A DNA stretch of 64,000 nucleotides from Magnolia sinica (GCF_029962835.1 NC_080582.1:75512177-75576176), one strand, 5' to 3'; shown: positions 1 to 11,030, counted from the stretch's first letter. Numbers and translations are program-made. Notes: generated from the sequence alone by a model not told the origin.

Positions 1-114
1 ATTCAACATTTTTCCTGTAATGTGTTCCACTTGAGATTTCGATATACCTCATTTCTTCTCCCATAACATAAAATGATTTATAAAAATAGATGGATGGCAT
101 GAATGAAAAACATA
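1..114 (+). repeat. Right-arm part of a palindromic MULE-like repeat, interrupted by the gypsy element
   Basis: The sequence matches the second half of the palindromic repeat (compare 52600-52700 and 57650-57760). It stops at 114 and resumes at 10947 with the expected continuation CATCATGGTGGGG. The left half of this copy lies outside the window. The 5 bp ACATA at 110-114 is duplicated at 10942-10946. Confidence 0.85.
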
Positions 115-987
115 TGTTAAGGACAAAATCTAGACCATCCTCCACTTGGCGTGGCGAACCTCCAAGGAACCTCGGTCCTGCAAAAGGGTTAGCAAAGGAG
201 ACCCTGGCTAAGCCGGGGGACCCTCCGATGCCTAAGTCAGGTCAAGGGAATCTGGGTCTAAATTGATTGTAAAGAGAGGGTGTGAGATCTTACGTACCTG
301 TAGTAATGGGGTTTCATTGTATTTATACCTGATCATCGGACTCTCTGGGTCTATTATTCTCGTCATGATTGGCTCAATCAGCAGGATACTAAGATCGTGG
401 AGATATTATCCGCAATCCTGGGATCATGTAGCGTATCGCGGCTGAAGTAACCGATCACGTTTGCTTATGGTAGTTTCCAAGTTTGGTGTGAGGAGCCCAT
501 ACCTCGCTTCGGGCTTGGCTTGGGTTAAGCAATTGGGGGTGTCCGGTTTCGGGCATCTGCCTCGGACATGATCGAGCTTTCGTCATAGAGTTCGCTCGAC
601 GCGGATCGTGTCACGAGCCGAGCTTCGGCACGGAGGGGATTTGTCAGGACAGAGCCTTATTTTGAGCATTCTGAAAGCTCTCCCTCCGAGTTCCGAGGCG
701 AGGGTCGGTCCTTATCCAGTCGTGACGAGTCTTCCTGCTACCCAGGTGGATGGTAATATTTGTTTCTGGTTGGACAGTAGGACGACTTAGAATATTTGTT
801 CTGAGCATTACGCCAACTACTCTGGGCCCAATCCGAGCCGACTACTAGCCTCGGAGTAAGAGTGCCAATATGACTTAACTGGGATTCTTCTTCAGTCGTA
901 CTTATCATTTCAGATTCTTGTATGTCCGACTTGATCAGGAAGACGTCAGTCCTCGGAATAGTAAGGGGCCCGGATCTTCCCATAACA
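115..987 (-). repeat. 3' LTR of the Tat-type element
   Basis: It begins TGTTAAGG and ends CATAACA in plus orientation, giving TG...CA ends, and aligns along its length with 10068-10941. A TATA-like TATAAATAC (minus) lies near 318-328, matching the position of the TATA box in the other LTR. Confidence 0.93.
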
Positions 988-1004
988 GAAGCCCCCTACT
1001 CTTT
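988..1004 (-). other. Probable polypurine tract
   Basis: Read on the minus strand, the bases just before the 3' LTR are AAAGAGTAGGGGGCTTC, purine-rich as expected for the plus-strand primer of an LTR retrotransposon. The three terminal pyrimidine-containing bases make the exact edge uncertain. Confidence 0.55.
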
Positions 1005-1369
1005 GAGGTCTGCCATGGACTCAGAGAGTAATCACATGGAAGATCAACCGCCTCATCTGCTGGACCTTCCTCGCATGTCGATGTCATTATGATTCCAGCA
1101 TTTGAAGCGCTGCCTCCTAAGGATTTCGCGCCTGCAGGCTGTCCTTTAGTGGACGCGTGGTGACGGTTACGATTCCGAATAATTGCTGATCCTATGATAG
1201 TTGCTCGGGCGCCGTTTCGTATACTGGAGTGTGTTATTCGATGTCAGAACCGTACCATCTAGCAGGGACCAAGCTAGTAGCGAACGACCACGTATGCTCT
1301 GGAGTCGGCTCGCGACGATTGGGCTGCGGCCATCATTCTTCGCCATTAATGCAAAGATTCTATATGGCC

Positions 1370-1378
1370 TATATAAAC
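1370..1378 (+). promoter_or_regulatory. TATA box of the antisense gene
   Basis: TATATAAAC lies about 200 bases before the ATG at 1579 of the plus-strand gene carried inside the retroelement. Its strand is opposite to that of gag-pol, so the antisense gene appears to have its own core promoter. This is motif evidence only. Confidence 0.5.
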
Positions 1379-1578
1379 TCCCTTCAGAATCGCTCTTCCC
1401 ACTTGTATTCTGAATTCGAGTGCGTGCCGGAGGAGGCGATTTCCGGTGAAAGCGATTCCGACCGATTTTGAGTTTCCGACAAGGCGATTCCGGCCGATCA
1501 AGCATTCCCGGCAGAAGCGATTCCCGGTGATTGTCTGATAAGTCTTTTTTTCTTGTGCTTCCCTATACTCCTTCCAAG

Positions 1579-3926
1579 ATGTCGTCTGATCTGGAGATGG
1601 TCCGGAACTTGAATGATGACTCCGAGCTAGGTAGCTCTGATGATGAAAGAGGGGCATCTAAAGGCCCCTTTGAAGCTGTGCCTCTCTTCCCTCCACCCCG
1701 GAGACAATGAGGCGGGGGGCTTGGACTCACCGAGCTGGTAAGAAGAAAGCAGTCAGAGCCCCCTTAAGCCTAGTCAAAGAGGCCGCCGAGATGCCCGTGA
1801 GTGAGCGGGCCTCGAAGACTGTCCGGGGAGGCTCTGTGCTGACGGGGTCTCAGATGGGGTGGATCCGCTCGGAGTTCGATATCCCGGACACTGTACGGAT
1901 AAGGGCACCTAAGACCCTGGACACTGCTGGCGCACTTGTCAAAGGGGAGGTCGCCATTTTTCTCTGTGCGTTGCAATGTGGGCTCCGACTCCCTTTGCAT
2001 ACTTTCGTCCGAGCCCTAACAGCCTACCTCGGACTAGCTCCTGGGTAATTCACCCCCAATACTTGGAGGGTGTTAATTTCCTCCTTCATCATCTGGCGTC
2101 AAGTCGGGAATTCGGAGCTGACTCCAGAGGAATTGATAAGCCTGTACTTGGTCAAGCACGACAGCCAATAACTATGGTACTACTTCGCGATCCGAGGCAG
2201 CAAGGGGTCGGGGCTGGTAATGAATCTTCCGTCCTCTAACAAGGACTGGAAGAATAAGTGGTTCTGGGCTGCGAACGAATGGGAGGCGCCGACGGCCGAG
2301 CTTGGGACTCTGACGACTCGAGTCCCCACCCAATTTTCAAAACCAGGTCGGACTCTAGGCATTCCCTCCTTTTTTTGTGCCCTTCTCTTTTACTCTAGTC
2401 GGACTGAAGCTTTCTTTATCCTTGTAGATTTCCCAAATTGCCTGCCTCTCCTCGACTCAGACTAAAAGAACCGCATTGCCAAGGCTAAGGCGCGATCGGG
2501 AGAGCTTCGCTCCTGGTCAGACCTGATCATAGCCGCTAACCTTCACTGGTCCGGGCTTTGCAAGTCCCAACCTCTCCCAACATCTTTCAGTAAGTTTCTC
2601 TCTTCCGTTCCTTTTGGAGAGGTCAAACTTATTCACTTGGTTGCTGATTTGTTATTCTCTGCACAGGCATGGCCGAGCTATCTGGTTCTCGGAGGAGGAA
2701 AACGGCCCCAATGGCAGAGGAGATGTTGAGGGCTGAGCCCCGGATAAAGACCACTGTTCGGAGGAGGCAGGCCGCTCCTCGTGGGGAGGGCCCCTCAGGT
2801 CCAGTTTCTGTTGCTGCAGCTCCGACTGCAGCCCCAATTTCCGTTGCCGCAACTCCGGCTGTGGCGCCCGTCTAGGCCGGAGTCCTAGCAATCATTGTTC
2901 CGACTCCGACAATCATTGTTTTGGCTCCTTCCCTCTCGCCTACCATTGCTCCCCCTACTGTGGAGGCTTCTCCAGCAGCCCTCGACCCTTACATCACTGT
3001 ACCCTCTTCTTTCGAACGGGAGGAGACCGTTCGGATGGCTAACGACATGCTTTCTCTTCCCGACGCCGGGAATGATCTCAGGGCCGAGGCTCAAGTCTTG
3101 GCAGGCGGCCGAACGGGGCTGGGGAAGCAGTGGGCTAGACTCAGGTGGGGACGAGTGACGGGATGTTCGAACCGGGCTACCATATGTCTTGCTTGGTTCC
3201 CTGGGCCACCAAGCACGCTCCGGAGGAGGAGATAGCCAGCCTCTTCACTAAATCGGACGACTCTTTTCTGAATGACATAGCTTCCGTATTCTATAGGGTA
3301 TCTTCTTCTATTGTTTCTCAGCTTCCATTTCCATTTTTTCATTCATGTGCTCATACTTTCGTTTTTCATTCAGTCCATGCCGAGGTGGAGGTCCTCAAGA
3401 CCGAAGCAGGGATCTTGCGGGATGAAGCATTTTTCTCCAATTTGAGCAGGACGAGCTGCGCCGGCAGCTCAAGGATGGGAAGGCTAAAGAGCTCCAGCTG
3501 CAGGGGGTCGTGAATGATCTCGAAGTCCGATGCGGCACGGCGGTGGTTGAGCTGACACGAGCCAGGGCCCATGCGAATTCGTTAGCCAAGGAGAATGCCC
3601 GATTGAGTGAAGTCCCGGAGCGGACTAGGGTCGAGGCGGTAGAAGAATGGAACCGAGCCATCTCTTAAGCAATGGAAGCTCAGCGGGCTGAAGATGAGGC
3701 CTCTATGGCTGTGGCGGTGGCCGCTGCGGTGGACGTCTTCAAGGCTTCAAAGGAGAGGGAAGCCAAAGCCACCAAGTTTTGCAACTGTGACTTTGATGCT
3801 TGTATTGAGGTGGTCCATGATCTGTATCTGGACCTCAATCTCGAACCTTTGTTGTCCGAAGATGGCAGAGAGAAGCCCGTTGAAGATGTCCGCCCGGACC
3901 AGCTCCTCCGACCGCATAGTTTTTAA
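1579..3926 (+). pseudogene. Antisense gene of the Tat element, PF04195-like (putative gypsy type transposon protein), decayed
   Basis: This spliced gene lies between integrase and the 3' LTR, on the strand opposite to gag-pol. An acidic start (MSSDLEMV at 1579) is followed, after a frameshift near 1707, by a domain with ALQCGLRLPLHTFVRAL and then LPSSNKDWKNKWFW (about 1950-2310). These resemble the plant family Pfam calls 'Putative gypsy type transposon' (PF04195). Plausible GT-AG introns lie at 2347-2427, 2590-2666 and 3298-3373. The C-terminal part (3374-3926) is Ala/Glu/Arg-rich and coiled-coil-like, and ends with DACIEVVHDLYLDLNLE. Frameshifts and stops (for example near 1708, 2046, 2874 and 3668) break it. 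Its function is unknown. Related antisense ORFs are known in Grande-type elements. Confidence 0.72.
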
Positions 3927-4501
3927 TACTTCTTGATAGAAAACTCAATTTTTTTTTGTGATGGATTTTATTTTTTGACCCTCTGGAGAGGGCGCCTGGA
4001 TGATGATGATTTTTGTGTTAATTGGTAGTTGATCTTTGGATGTTGCCTGCTAGTTGTTGATTGCTGAACCAACTTACTGATAAGTTGGTTTGCTTTAGCT
4101 CATTGCTGAGCCGATTTCTTAATGGGTCGGCCCTTTACAATGTCGTCGCGTAGGACTTTTAATCCTTCAAGGCCTTATCGTTGTTAAGTTTGGATCCCTA
4201 GGGGTCGGCTCGTCCCACAATTGGCGAAGACCCTTCATTCGTTAGTTAGGTGCTCTGTTGGGGAGTCGGGTCACTCGTTGGCTTTTCCCCCTGATTCAGA
4301 GGGGATGCCTTGTAGAATTTTGTGGGATACGCTTTGACCCCTTCTTTAAGGGATCAACTCGTTTCGTTCGCCCCTGCTTACGAGAGGCGACTTTTTCTCA
4401 GTCCGTTTGCATAGAAAAGAAGATGCATGAATTTTATTAGGCGCCTTAAAGGCTGGTCGTTCAGAGGCGTACATTTATTGAAGGGCTTAAAGGCCGTTAC
4501 A
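3927..4501. other. Non-coding interior of the gypsy element
   Basis: This lies between the end of the antisense gene and the end of integrase, so it is the convergent 3' region of both. I see no conserved domain in it. The short open frames are in no family I recognise. Confidence 0.6.
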
Positions 4502-5690
4502 TCAGGGATAATAGGCTTTTAGGAGCTCCGCGTTCCATGGGTGGGGGAGCTGATGGCCCTTGAGGTCTTCCAAGTGGTAAGAGCCAGGTTTGGTCGATCG
4601 GACCACATGGTACGGTCCAAGCGTTCCGGCTCCCAGCTCAGTGGTATTTTGGAATACACACCGAAGGACCAGGTCCCCAGGGTGGAACCTCCTGATCTTG
4701 ACCTTGAAATTGTAGAATCGCGCCACCTGCTAATGCCAAGTAGTGACCCGGAGCCTTGAGATCTCTCTGACTTCTTCAAGCAGGTCTAAGTTAGTCGCAA
4801 TCTGCTTGGAATTCTGGTTTTCTTGATAATTCCTTACCCAAGCCGTAGGGAGGCCAATTTCAATTGGCACCATTGTCTCTGAGCCATAGGAAAACGAGAA
4901 TGGAGTTTCCTTAGTTGAGGACTGAGCTGTGGTCATGTACGCCCAGAGGACGAACGGGAGCTCCTCGGCCCAACTACCTTTCACTTTCTCCAACTTCGTT
5001 TTGAGGTGGTGCTTGATAATCTTATTGACCGCTTCCACTTGTCCATTGGACTGTGGGTGCCGAGGTGAAGAATATGCATTTGTGATGCCGAGTCCTTGAC
5101 ACATGCTTCGGAACTTGTCGTTGTCAAATTGCCGGTCATTGTCTGACACGATGGTGCGTAGAATTTCGAACCAGCAAATGATGTTTTTTCAGACAAAATC
5201 AATCACCTTCTGTTCTGTAATTTTCGCAACGAGCTCGGTCTCGGCCCATTTAATGAAGTAGTCGATTGTGACGATGGCGAACTTGACTTGCCCCTTTCCT
5301 GTCGGCAATGGGCCGATGATGTCAATTCCCCACTAAGCAAACAGCCACGAACCGCTCTTGGGAGTCATTTCCTCTGCAGGTTGCCTAGGCACAGCTGCAT
5401 GGCGCTGGTATTTGTCGCATATTTGAACATAGTTCTTCGAGTCCTCCCTAAGGGTTGGCCAGAAATACCATTGTCAGAGTATCTTTAGGGCCAGGGCTCG
5501 GCTGTCAGAATGGTTTCCACAGATTCCTTCGTGAATCTCTCGAATCACATATTCTGCTTCATCGGGTCGAAGGCACCTGAGGTAGGGTTGAGAATGCCCT
5601 TTCTTATATAGGATACCATCCAAGATGACGTACCGCGCCTCTGACTCTCAGGCACCTAGCTTCCAACCGATCCGAAGGGACCTCGCCAGA
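4502..5690 (-). pseudogene. Gypsy integrase (zinc-binding, DDE core, C-terminal domain), decayed
   Basis: The reading starts after the second RNase H with remnants of the HHCC zinc-binding region. The core then shows the first Asp in WGIDIIGPL (about 5300), the second Asp in IVSDNDRQFDN (about 5140) and the Glu in SNGQVEAVNKI (about 5040). A C-terminal region with HPGDLVLRCVF, and LGPYHVV typical of gypsy integrases, ends at 4502. No chromodomain is visible, as expected for Tat rather than chromoviruses. Stops interrupt it just before WGID (about 5334) and near 5191, and there is another stop near 4727, so it is inactive. Confidence 0.88.
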
Positions 5691-5699
5691 CGTGAGGTA

Positions 5700-6335
5700 G
5701 TCATAGATCGGGTCCATCCAGCTTGGAGTAGCATCTACTGGATTGGCCGCTTTCTTCTCCACCTGGTCGATGCTCGGATGTTTTATGAACTCGACGGGGA
5801 TGATTCGCGAGATCTTCCCTTCTGTAGCCGAGGCGAGTTTCGCTAGGGCGTCGGCCCACAAGTTTTCTGCTCTAAGGATCTGATGAATTGTGCAACTCCA
5901 AAATCTTTCAATTAACTTCCTTGCCTCGTCTAGATAAGCGATCATCATCGTCTCCTTAGCTTCGTACTCGGTGGAGATGTGGTTTACTACCAGCTAAGAA
6001 TCGCATCGGACCTGGAGAGACTGGACATCCAGACTCGCCGCCAATCTGAGTCTAGGAAATAAAGCCTTATACTCTGCCTCGTTATTGAAAGCCTTGAAGC
6101 CAAGTCTGATCGCATACTGGATGGACGTGGAGTCAGGTGCGATCAGGACGATTCCGGCTCCAGCTCGTTTGATGTTAGATGACTCGTCTACGTAGAGCAC
6201 CCATCCTGGCTCTGGTGTCGCCTTTTGATCACTTGGGGGAATAGGCGGAGTCATCTCAACTTCGGTGCTGATCTCTTTTGCACTCGGAGTGGTGAATTCG
6301 GCAATGAAGTCTGCCACGGCTTGGTCCTTAATCAC
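5700..6335 (-). pseudogene. Second, archaeal-type RNase H of the Tat element
   Basis: The minus frame reads WVLYVDESSNIKRAGAGIVL, FKAFNNEAEYKALFPRLRLA, and later RAENLWADALAKLAS. These are the D, E and D regions of an RNase HI-like fold that lies downstream of the normal gypsy RNase H. A stop near 5996 and further changes break the frame. Possession of two RNase H domains is established for the Tat lineage, and this is the main reason for the lineage call. Confidence 0.85.
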
Positions 6336-6350
6336 TGTCTTTGGATGAAA

Positions 6351-6858
6351 CTAGATGTCGAACTCACCAAGTTCGATGACCCACTTGGTTAATTGACCCG
6401 AAACTTCGGGCCTCTGGAGAACTTGTTTGAGAGGAGAGTCGGTCAACACCACGACAGAATGAGCTTGGAAGTACAGACGTAACCTTCGAGTTGAGAAGAC
6501 GAGACTAAGTGCCAGCTTCTCCAGAGCTGGATACCTCGTCTCAGCGGGCACCATGGCCTTACTCACGTAGTATACGGGATGCTGCTTCCCTCCTACTTAT
6601 CTGATCAGGGCTGAGCTGATAGCTGAGGCCAAGACCGCGAGATATAGGAATAGAGGCTCACCCTCTTCGGGTTTGGACAGCAGGGGTGGTGAGCTTAAAA
6701 TTGTTTCAATTGTTGGAAGGCTCGCATTTTGACGTTCATTCTACTTTCTTATGACCCTTCAACTGCTGAAAGAAGGGAAGGCATTTGTCCGTAGTTTTGG
6801 AGATAGATCGTCCAAGCACTGCTACTCGTCTAGTGAGGCATTGTATTTCCTTGACAGT
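6351..6858 (-). pseudogene. Gypsy RNase H and connection region
   Basis: VPAETRYPALEKLALSLVF, YFQAHSVVVLTDSPL and WVIELGEFDI are typical of the C-terminal half of Ty3/gypsy RNase H. The N-terminal half (6567-6858) is still recognisable but frameshifted, for example the KQHPVYYVSKAM segment just before 6566. It follows RT directly, as in other gypsy polyproteins. Confidence 0.82.
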
Positions 6859-7669
6859 TCAAGGTGAACTCACGTCGAGGAGCACTTTGATTTTGTCGGG
6901 ATTTGCTTCAATGCCTCTCTGGCTGACCTGAAACCTGAGAAATTTTCCAGAGCTGACTCCGAAGGCGCACTTCGCGAGATTCAGCTTCATCCGGTACTCC
7001 TGGAGGATGGTGAAGGTCTCTCCCAGATATGTCAACTGATTGGACGCTCTGATGCTTTTCACCAGCATATCGTCGACGTACACCTCCATAGTGCGTCTGA
7101 TCTGTTGAGCGAACATCTAATTTACCAGCCTTTGATACGTGGCCCCAGCATTTTTCAGGCCAAATGGCATGACCCGGTAACAGTAGAGTCCCTTGTCCGT
7201 GACGAAGGTAGTCTTCTGCCTGTCTGGGGGGTGCATCGCGATCTGATTGTACCTGGAGTAGGCATCTAGGAAGGAGAGTAATTCATGGCCTGCTGTACTG
7301 TCTACCAGCTGATCAATCCGAGGTAATGGGAAGCTATCCTTCGGACATGCCTTATTCAGATTTGAGTAGTTTGCACAGAATCGCCATTTCCCGTTGGATT
7401 TTTTGACGAGTACCACATTTACAATCCAATCGGGGCAATACACCTCCTATATGAAACCAGCGTCGAGCAGGATGGAGACCTCATCGGCAATGGCCTCATA
7501 CCACTCAGCATCGAATGGTCTTCTCTTTTTCTTTTCCGGTTTATGGTCTGGGTCCACGTTCAGCCTGTGGACCAAGACGTCAAGAGAGATCCCTGGCATG
7601 TCCGCATGCAACCATGCAAAAACGTCCCTGTGTTGCCGTAGAAAAGTTAGCATTTCGGACCGTTGCTAG
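6859..7669 (-). pseudogene. Gypsy reverse transcriptase
   Basis: Ordered RT motifs can be read: VVLVKKSNGKWRFCANYSNL, ACPKDSFPLPRIDQLVD, FLDAYSRYNQI, KTTFVTDKGLYCYRVMPFGL, the catalytic box EVYVDDMLVKS, and YRMKLNLAKCAFGV. In-frame stops after DAGFI (near 7444) and after RLVN (near 7114) make it a pseudogene. The catalytic Asp pair in YVDD is intact. Confidence 0.93.
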
Positions 7670-7870
7670 GAACTTAGTGACATTCCAAGCTGGAGGTCTT
7701 GCTCGGGTCTGCTTCATCAAGGGGCACTTTCTCCAGGTCTTCTATAGATGAGTTCTTTGTGGGTCCTCGGGGATCTAAGATGTTGATAGCAAGCGTTTGC
7801 TTCACAGATCTCTTTTTGACTGCTATTGTGTAACATCTCCGAGCATCGCGTTGGTCGCCTCAGAGGTAGC

Positions 7871-8461
7871 CTATTCCACTATCGGTTGGAACTTCATCAT
7901 TAGGTGATAGGTGAAGACGACCGCCCTCATTACATTAAGAGAGGGTCTGCCCAGGATGATGTTGTGTACAGATGGTACATTAACAATAAGGAAGTCTACC
8001 ATAAGGGTGACTTGATGTTGCTCTTCTCCCGTAGTTATTGGGAGAGAGATGGCTCCCTCGGAGATCACTCTTTCTTTAGCAAAGCCGTGTAAGAGGGTCT
8101 TTACAGGTCGGAGGCGTGACTGTGGAATCCTCATTCTTTCGAAAGCTTCGGAGTAGACCACGTCAGCTGAACTTTCGGTGTCGATCAGGATACGGTATAC
8201 CTTGTGGTTAGCTATGGTCATAGTAACCACTAGGGCATCGTCGTGCGGATGTTGGATTTCGCGTGCGTCGTCCTTTGTGAAGGTCAGGTTGCACGGGCTG
8301 ACCCGAAGTTCCTTCCTAGGCCGCTCGGTCAGATGAATGTGGTGTTTCGGACTCTTTCGAGAGTGGGCTTTCCAAGCCCCATTTGAATCTCCCCCACCGG
8401 AGGAGCCCCTAAAGATGGTGCGAATCTCAGCTGGTTCTTCCGTGGCGTTATTCAACTTTTC
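7871..8461 (-). pseudogene. Gypsy aspartic protease, active-site Gly lost
   Basis: An open frame of ~194 residues reads YRILIDTESSADVVYSEAF, corresponding to the retropepsin D-T/N-G-S region, followed by VHNIILGRPSLNVMRAVV typical of Tat proteases. The expected Gly after DT is Glu here. The frame is continuous with gag apart from one TGA at 8462-8464. About 200 bases of linker (7670-7870) separate it from RT. Confidence 0.85.
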
Positions 8462-10007
8462 TCATTTTCGCTCCTCTTTCTGAGCAGTCCTTTCTCCCTT
8501 AGTATGACGGCGCAGATGACCCTTATGAATAAGGGTTTCGATCTCATCCTTGAGGTCCACGCAGTCGGCTGTGTTGTGACCGTGATCCCGATGAAAGTGG
8601 CAATATTTGCGTTTGTCGCGATGTTTCGGGTCGGCCTTCATGCACACAGGCCAATTCAGAAGCTTTTCTCCTCGGATGTCCAGTAGAATCTGCTCGGTAG
8701 ATGTGTTGAGGGGGGTGTAGGAATGGAATTTTCCCTCCGGCCTTCTGCTCGGGCGCCGATCGCGAGAGGTGCGGTCATCGAGTTCCTTGGCGGACGGCTG
8801 TGACTCCTTGTTCCTAGGCTTCTTCCCTTTACCGGTCGGGTCAGTTACTTGGACATTCTTGCGGGCGTTGGTGAATTCCTCGGCATTGGTGTATTTATGA
8901 GCTCTGGCGATGAGGTCAGCCAACGTCTTTGGTGGATTCTTCCTAATAGAGAAGGTGAATCTTCCCTCTTTCAAGCCGCCGAACACTGCAGAAAGTGCCA
9001 TCTTATCATCATAGTCTTCCACCTGTAACACTTTCTCATTGAATTGTGTGATGTAATCTTTCAATGATTCCTTGGGCTCTTATTTGATGGTGAACATGTG
9101 AGTATTTGGCTTCCGACTCTTCTTACCACTAATGAACTAGGTAAGGAATAATCAGCTAAGTTCTGCGAAGGATCCGATAGAGTTTGGCTTGAGTTGACGG
9201 TACCAACTCCGAGCGGATCCTGTGAGTGTAATCGAGAATCCCCTGCACATCATCGCGTCCGTTGCTGTCTGGATTTGCATCCACGAACGATAAGCATCCA
9301 TGTGCTTGGACGGGTCACCTGACCCGGAGTATTGGATGATGGGAGGTATCCAGAACCTCTGTGGCATCACCTCATTCATGATTGTTAAGGTGAAGGGAGG
9401 CTCGGTCTCTTCCAGATGATGGTGGGAACTAACGACGACTGTTGCTTCTTTTCCAGCATCAGGAATTTATCGTTGAGCTCCGTGAACCGTTTTTTCGAAG
9501 GGTCTTTGTTCTCAGCTACAATCTCTTGGGTGTTTTATATTTCTGGGGTCCTCCTTTCCCTCCTCCATTCTAGCTGATGACGGAGATCCGTAGGTGCCAA
9601 GGTTGAGGTGACCGAAGCATTGGTCGGAGCTCGAGTAGCTGTGTTCCGAGCCGAGACTCGAATTTGGGTCGGGGGAGGATTCTGACCCGAAACCGGCACC
9701 TGAGGGCGTTGAGGCGCCTTGGGCCTCATACTCCTCGACGCGGAGTGAGCTTCCACGACCAGATCGACCGGTTCGGGAATAGGATTTTCCTGAGTCGGGT
9801 GTGATTGTGGCTCCTGTTGCTGCTTCATCCTGTCACCTCGTCGCGTAGGGCCTGTATCTCGTTCTGCATGGCTCGATACTTACTCGCCCGATTGCAAGAA
9901 TGCTGGGAAGGCCTCGGGGCTGATTCGACATAAAGTAGTGAGGAAGAGCGAGTCTGCTCATTTGGTTCTGGTTCCACAGCTACTACTTTCTTCTTTCCTC
10001 TCGCCAT
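8462..10007 (-). pseudogene. Gag polyprotein of the Tat element
   Basis: The first ATG after the PBS is at 10007 (MARGKKKVVAVEPE). A frameshift near 9828 leads into a Pro-rich region (9535-9828). The gag core follows: RFWIPPIIQYSGSGDPSKH, and RSWYRQLKPNSI near 9190, then KDYITQFNEKVLQVEDYDDK near 9060. The last part holds a knuckle-like YCHFHRDHGHNTADCVDLKD. Stops between 9150 and 9070 and near 9535 break it. It ends with TGA at 8462-8464, in frame with the protease. Confidence 0.85.
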
Positions 10008-10042
10008 TATGCTTAAGAGTAGGAACCTGACTTTTTGTATCA

Positions 10043-10062
10043 GATTCCCACAAACGGCGCCA
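10043..10062 (-). other. Primer binding site
   Basis: On the minus strand, TGGCGCCGTTTGTGGGAATC starts five bases inside the 5' LTR. TGGCGCCGTT is a familiar start of plant gypsy primer sites, in my memory of the tRNA-Asp type. The tRNA identity needs a comparison with plant tRNA 3' ends. Confidence 0.75.
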
Positions 10063-10067
10063 AAAAA

Positions 10068-10941
10068 TGTTGATGACAAAATCTGGAACACCCTCCACTC
10101 GGCGCGACGAACCTCCAAGGAACGTTGGTCCTACACAAAGGGTTAGCAAGGGAGACCCTGGCTAAGCCGGAGGACCCTCCGATGCCTAAGTCAGGTTAAG
10201 GGAATCTGGGTCTAAATTGATTGTAGAGAGAGGGTGTGAGATCTTGCGTACTTGTAGCAATGAGGTCTCATTGTTTTTATAGTTGATCGTCGGATTGTCT
10301 GGGTTCGTTATTCTCAGCATGATTGACTTAATTAGCAGGATACTAAGATTGTGGAGATATTATCCGCAATCCTGGGATCATGTAGCGTATCGTGGCCGAA
10401 GTAACCGGTCACGTTCGCTTATGGTAGTTTCCAAGTTCTGTGGGAGGAGCCCATACCTCTCTTCGGGCTCAACTTGGGTTGAGCAGTCGGGGGTGTCCAG
10501 TTACGGGCATCTGCCTCGGACATGCTCGGGCCTTCGTCATAGAGTTCGCTCGACGCGGATCGTGTCACCAGCAGAGCTTCGGCACTGAGGGTACGTTTCA
10601 GGACAGAGCCTTATTTTGAGCATTCTGAAAGCTCTCCTTTCGACTTCCGAGAGGAGGGTCGGTCCTTGCTCAGTCGTGATGAGTCTTCCTGCTACCCAGG
10701 CGGATGGTAATATTTGTTTCTAGTCAGATAGTAGGATGACCTGGAATATTTGTTCTGAGCGTTACACCAACTACTCTGGGCCCAATCCGAGCCGACTACT
10801 GGCCTCGGAGTAAGAGTGCCAATATCACTTAACTGAGATTCTTCTTCAGTCGTACTTATCATTTCAGATTCCTATATGTTTGACTTGATTAGGAAGACGT
10901 CAGTCCTCGGAATCGTACGGGGCCCGGATCTTCCCATAATA
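10068..10941 (-). repeat. 5' LTR of the Tat-type element
   Basis: It is homologous to 115-987 and begins TGTTGATG. The outer end reads CATAATA where the other copy has CATAACA, so the terminal CA has mutated to TA. A minus-strand TATA box CTATAAAAAC lies at 10273-10282. Confidence 0.93.
10272..10282 (-). promoter_or_regulatory. TATA box in the 5' LTR
   Basis: CTATAAAAACA on the minus strand, about 200 bases before the inner LTR edge, is well placed to start the genomic RNA of the retroelement. The equivalent place in the 3' LTR reads TATAAATAC. Confidence 0.6.
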
Positions 10942-11021
10942 ACATACATCATGGTGGGGCCTACAAAGCACCGACCACCAGCCATTGGAAGGTGTTAGGG
11001 GGAGTAGCCGGTGGGGAAGCG
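10942..11021 (+). repeat. Right end of the palindromic repeat that hosts the gypsy element
   Basis: After the target duplication ACATA the sequence continues CATCATGGTGGGGCC, then the CACCGACCACCAGCC and GGGGAGTAGCC terminal motifs seen at 52720-52777 and 57765-57815. It is the outer end of the element whose inner part is at 1-114. Confidence 0.85.
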
Positions 11022-11030
11022 GACTGGCAC

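Larger units (their letters stand above)
115..10941 (-). mobile_element. Ty3/gypsy LTR retrotransposon, Tat lineage, decayed but structurally complete
   Basis: Two LTRs (115-987 and 10068-10941) flank a minus-strand interior with PBS, gag, protease, RT, RNase H, a second archaeal-type RNase H, and integrase in gypsy order. The direct target duplication ACATA lies at 110-114 and 10942-10946. The second RNase H and the additional plus-strand gene between integrase and the 3' LTR are traits of the Tat group (Ogre, Grande, Retand relatives). Every coding domain carries in-frame stops or frameshifts, so the copy is not autonomous. By eye the first ~205 aligned LTR bases differ at about 20 positions, so the insertion is old. 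The placement in Tat rests on domain order and not on a tree. Confidence 0.93.

Noticed and set aside
4541..4759. Plus-strand 72-residue frame
   Set aside because: Antisense shadow of the gypsy integrase C-terminus.
7670..7870. Possible Ogre-type intron between protease and RT
   Set aside because: Only about 200 bases with no clear GT-AG pair on the minus strand; a decayed linker explains it.
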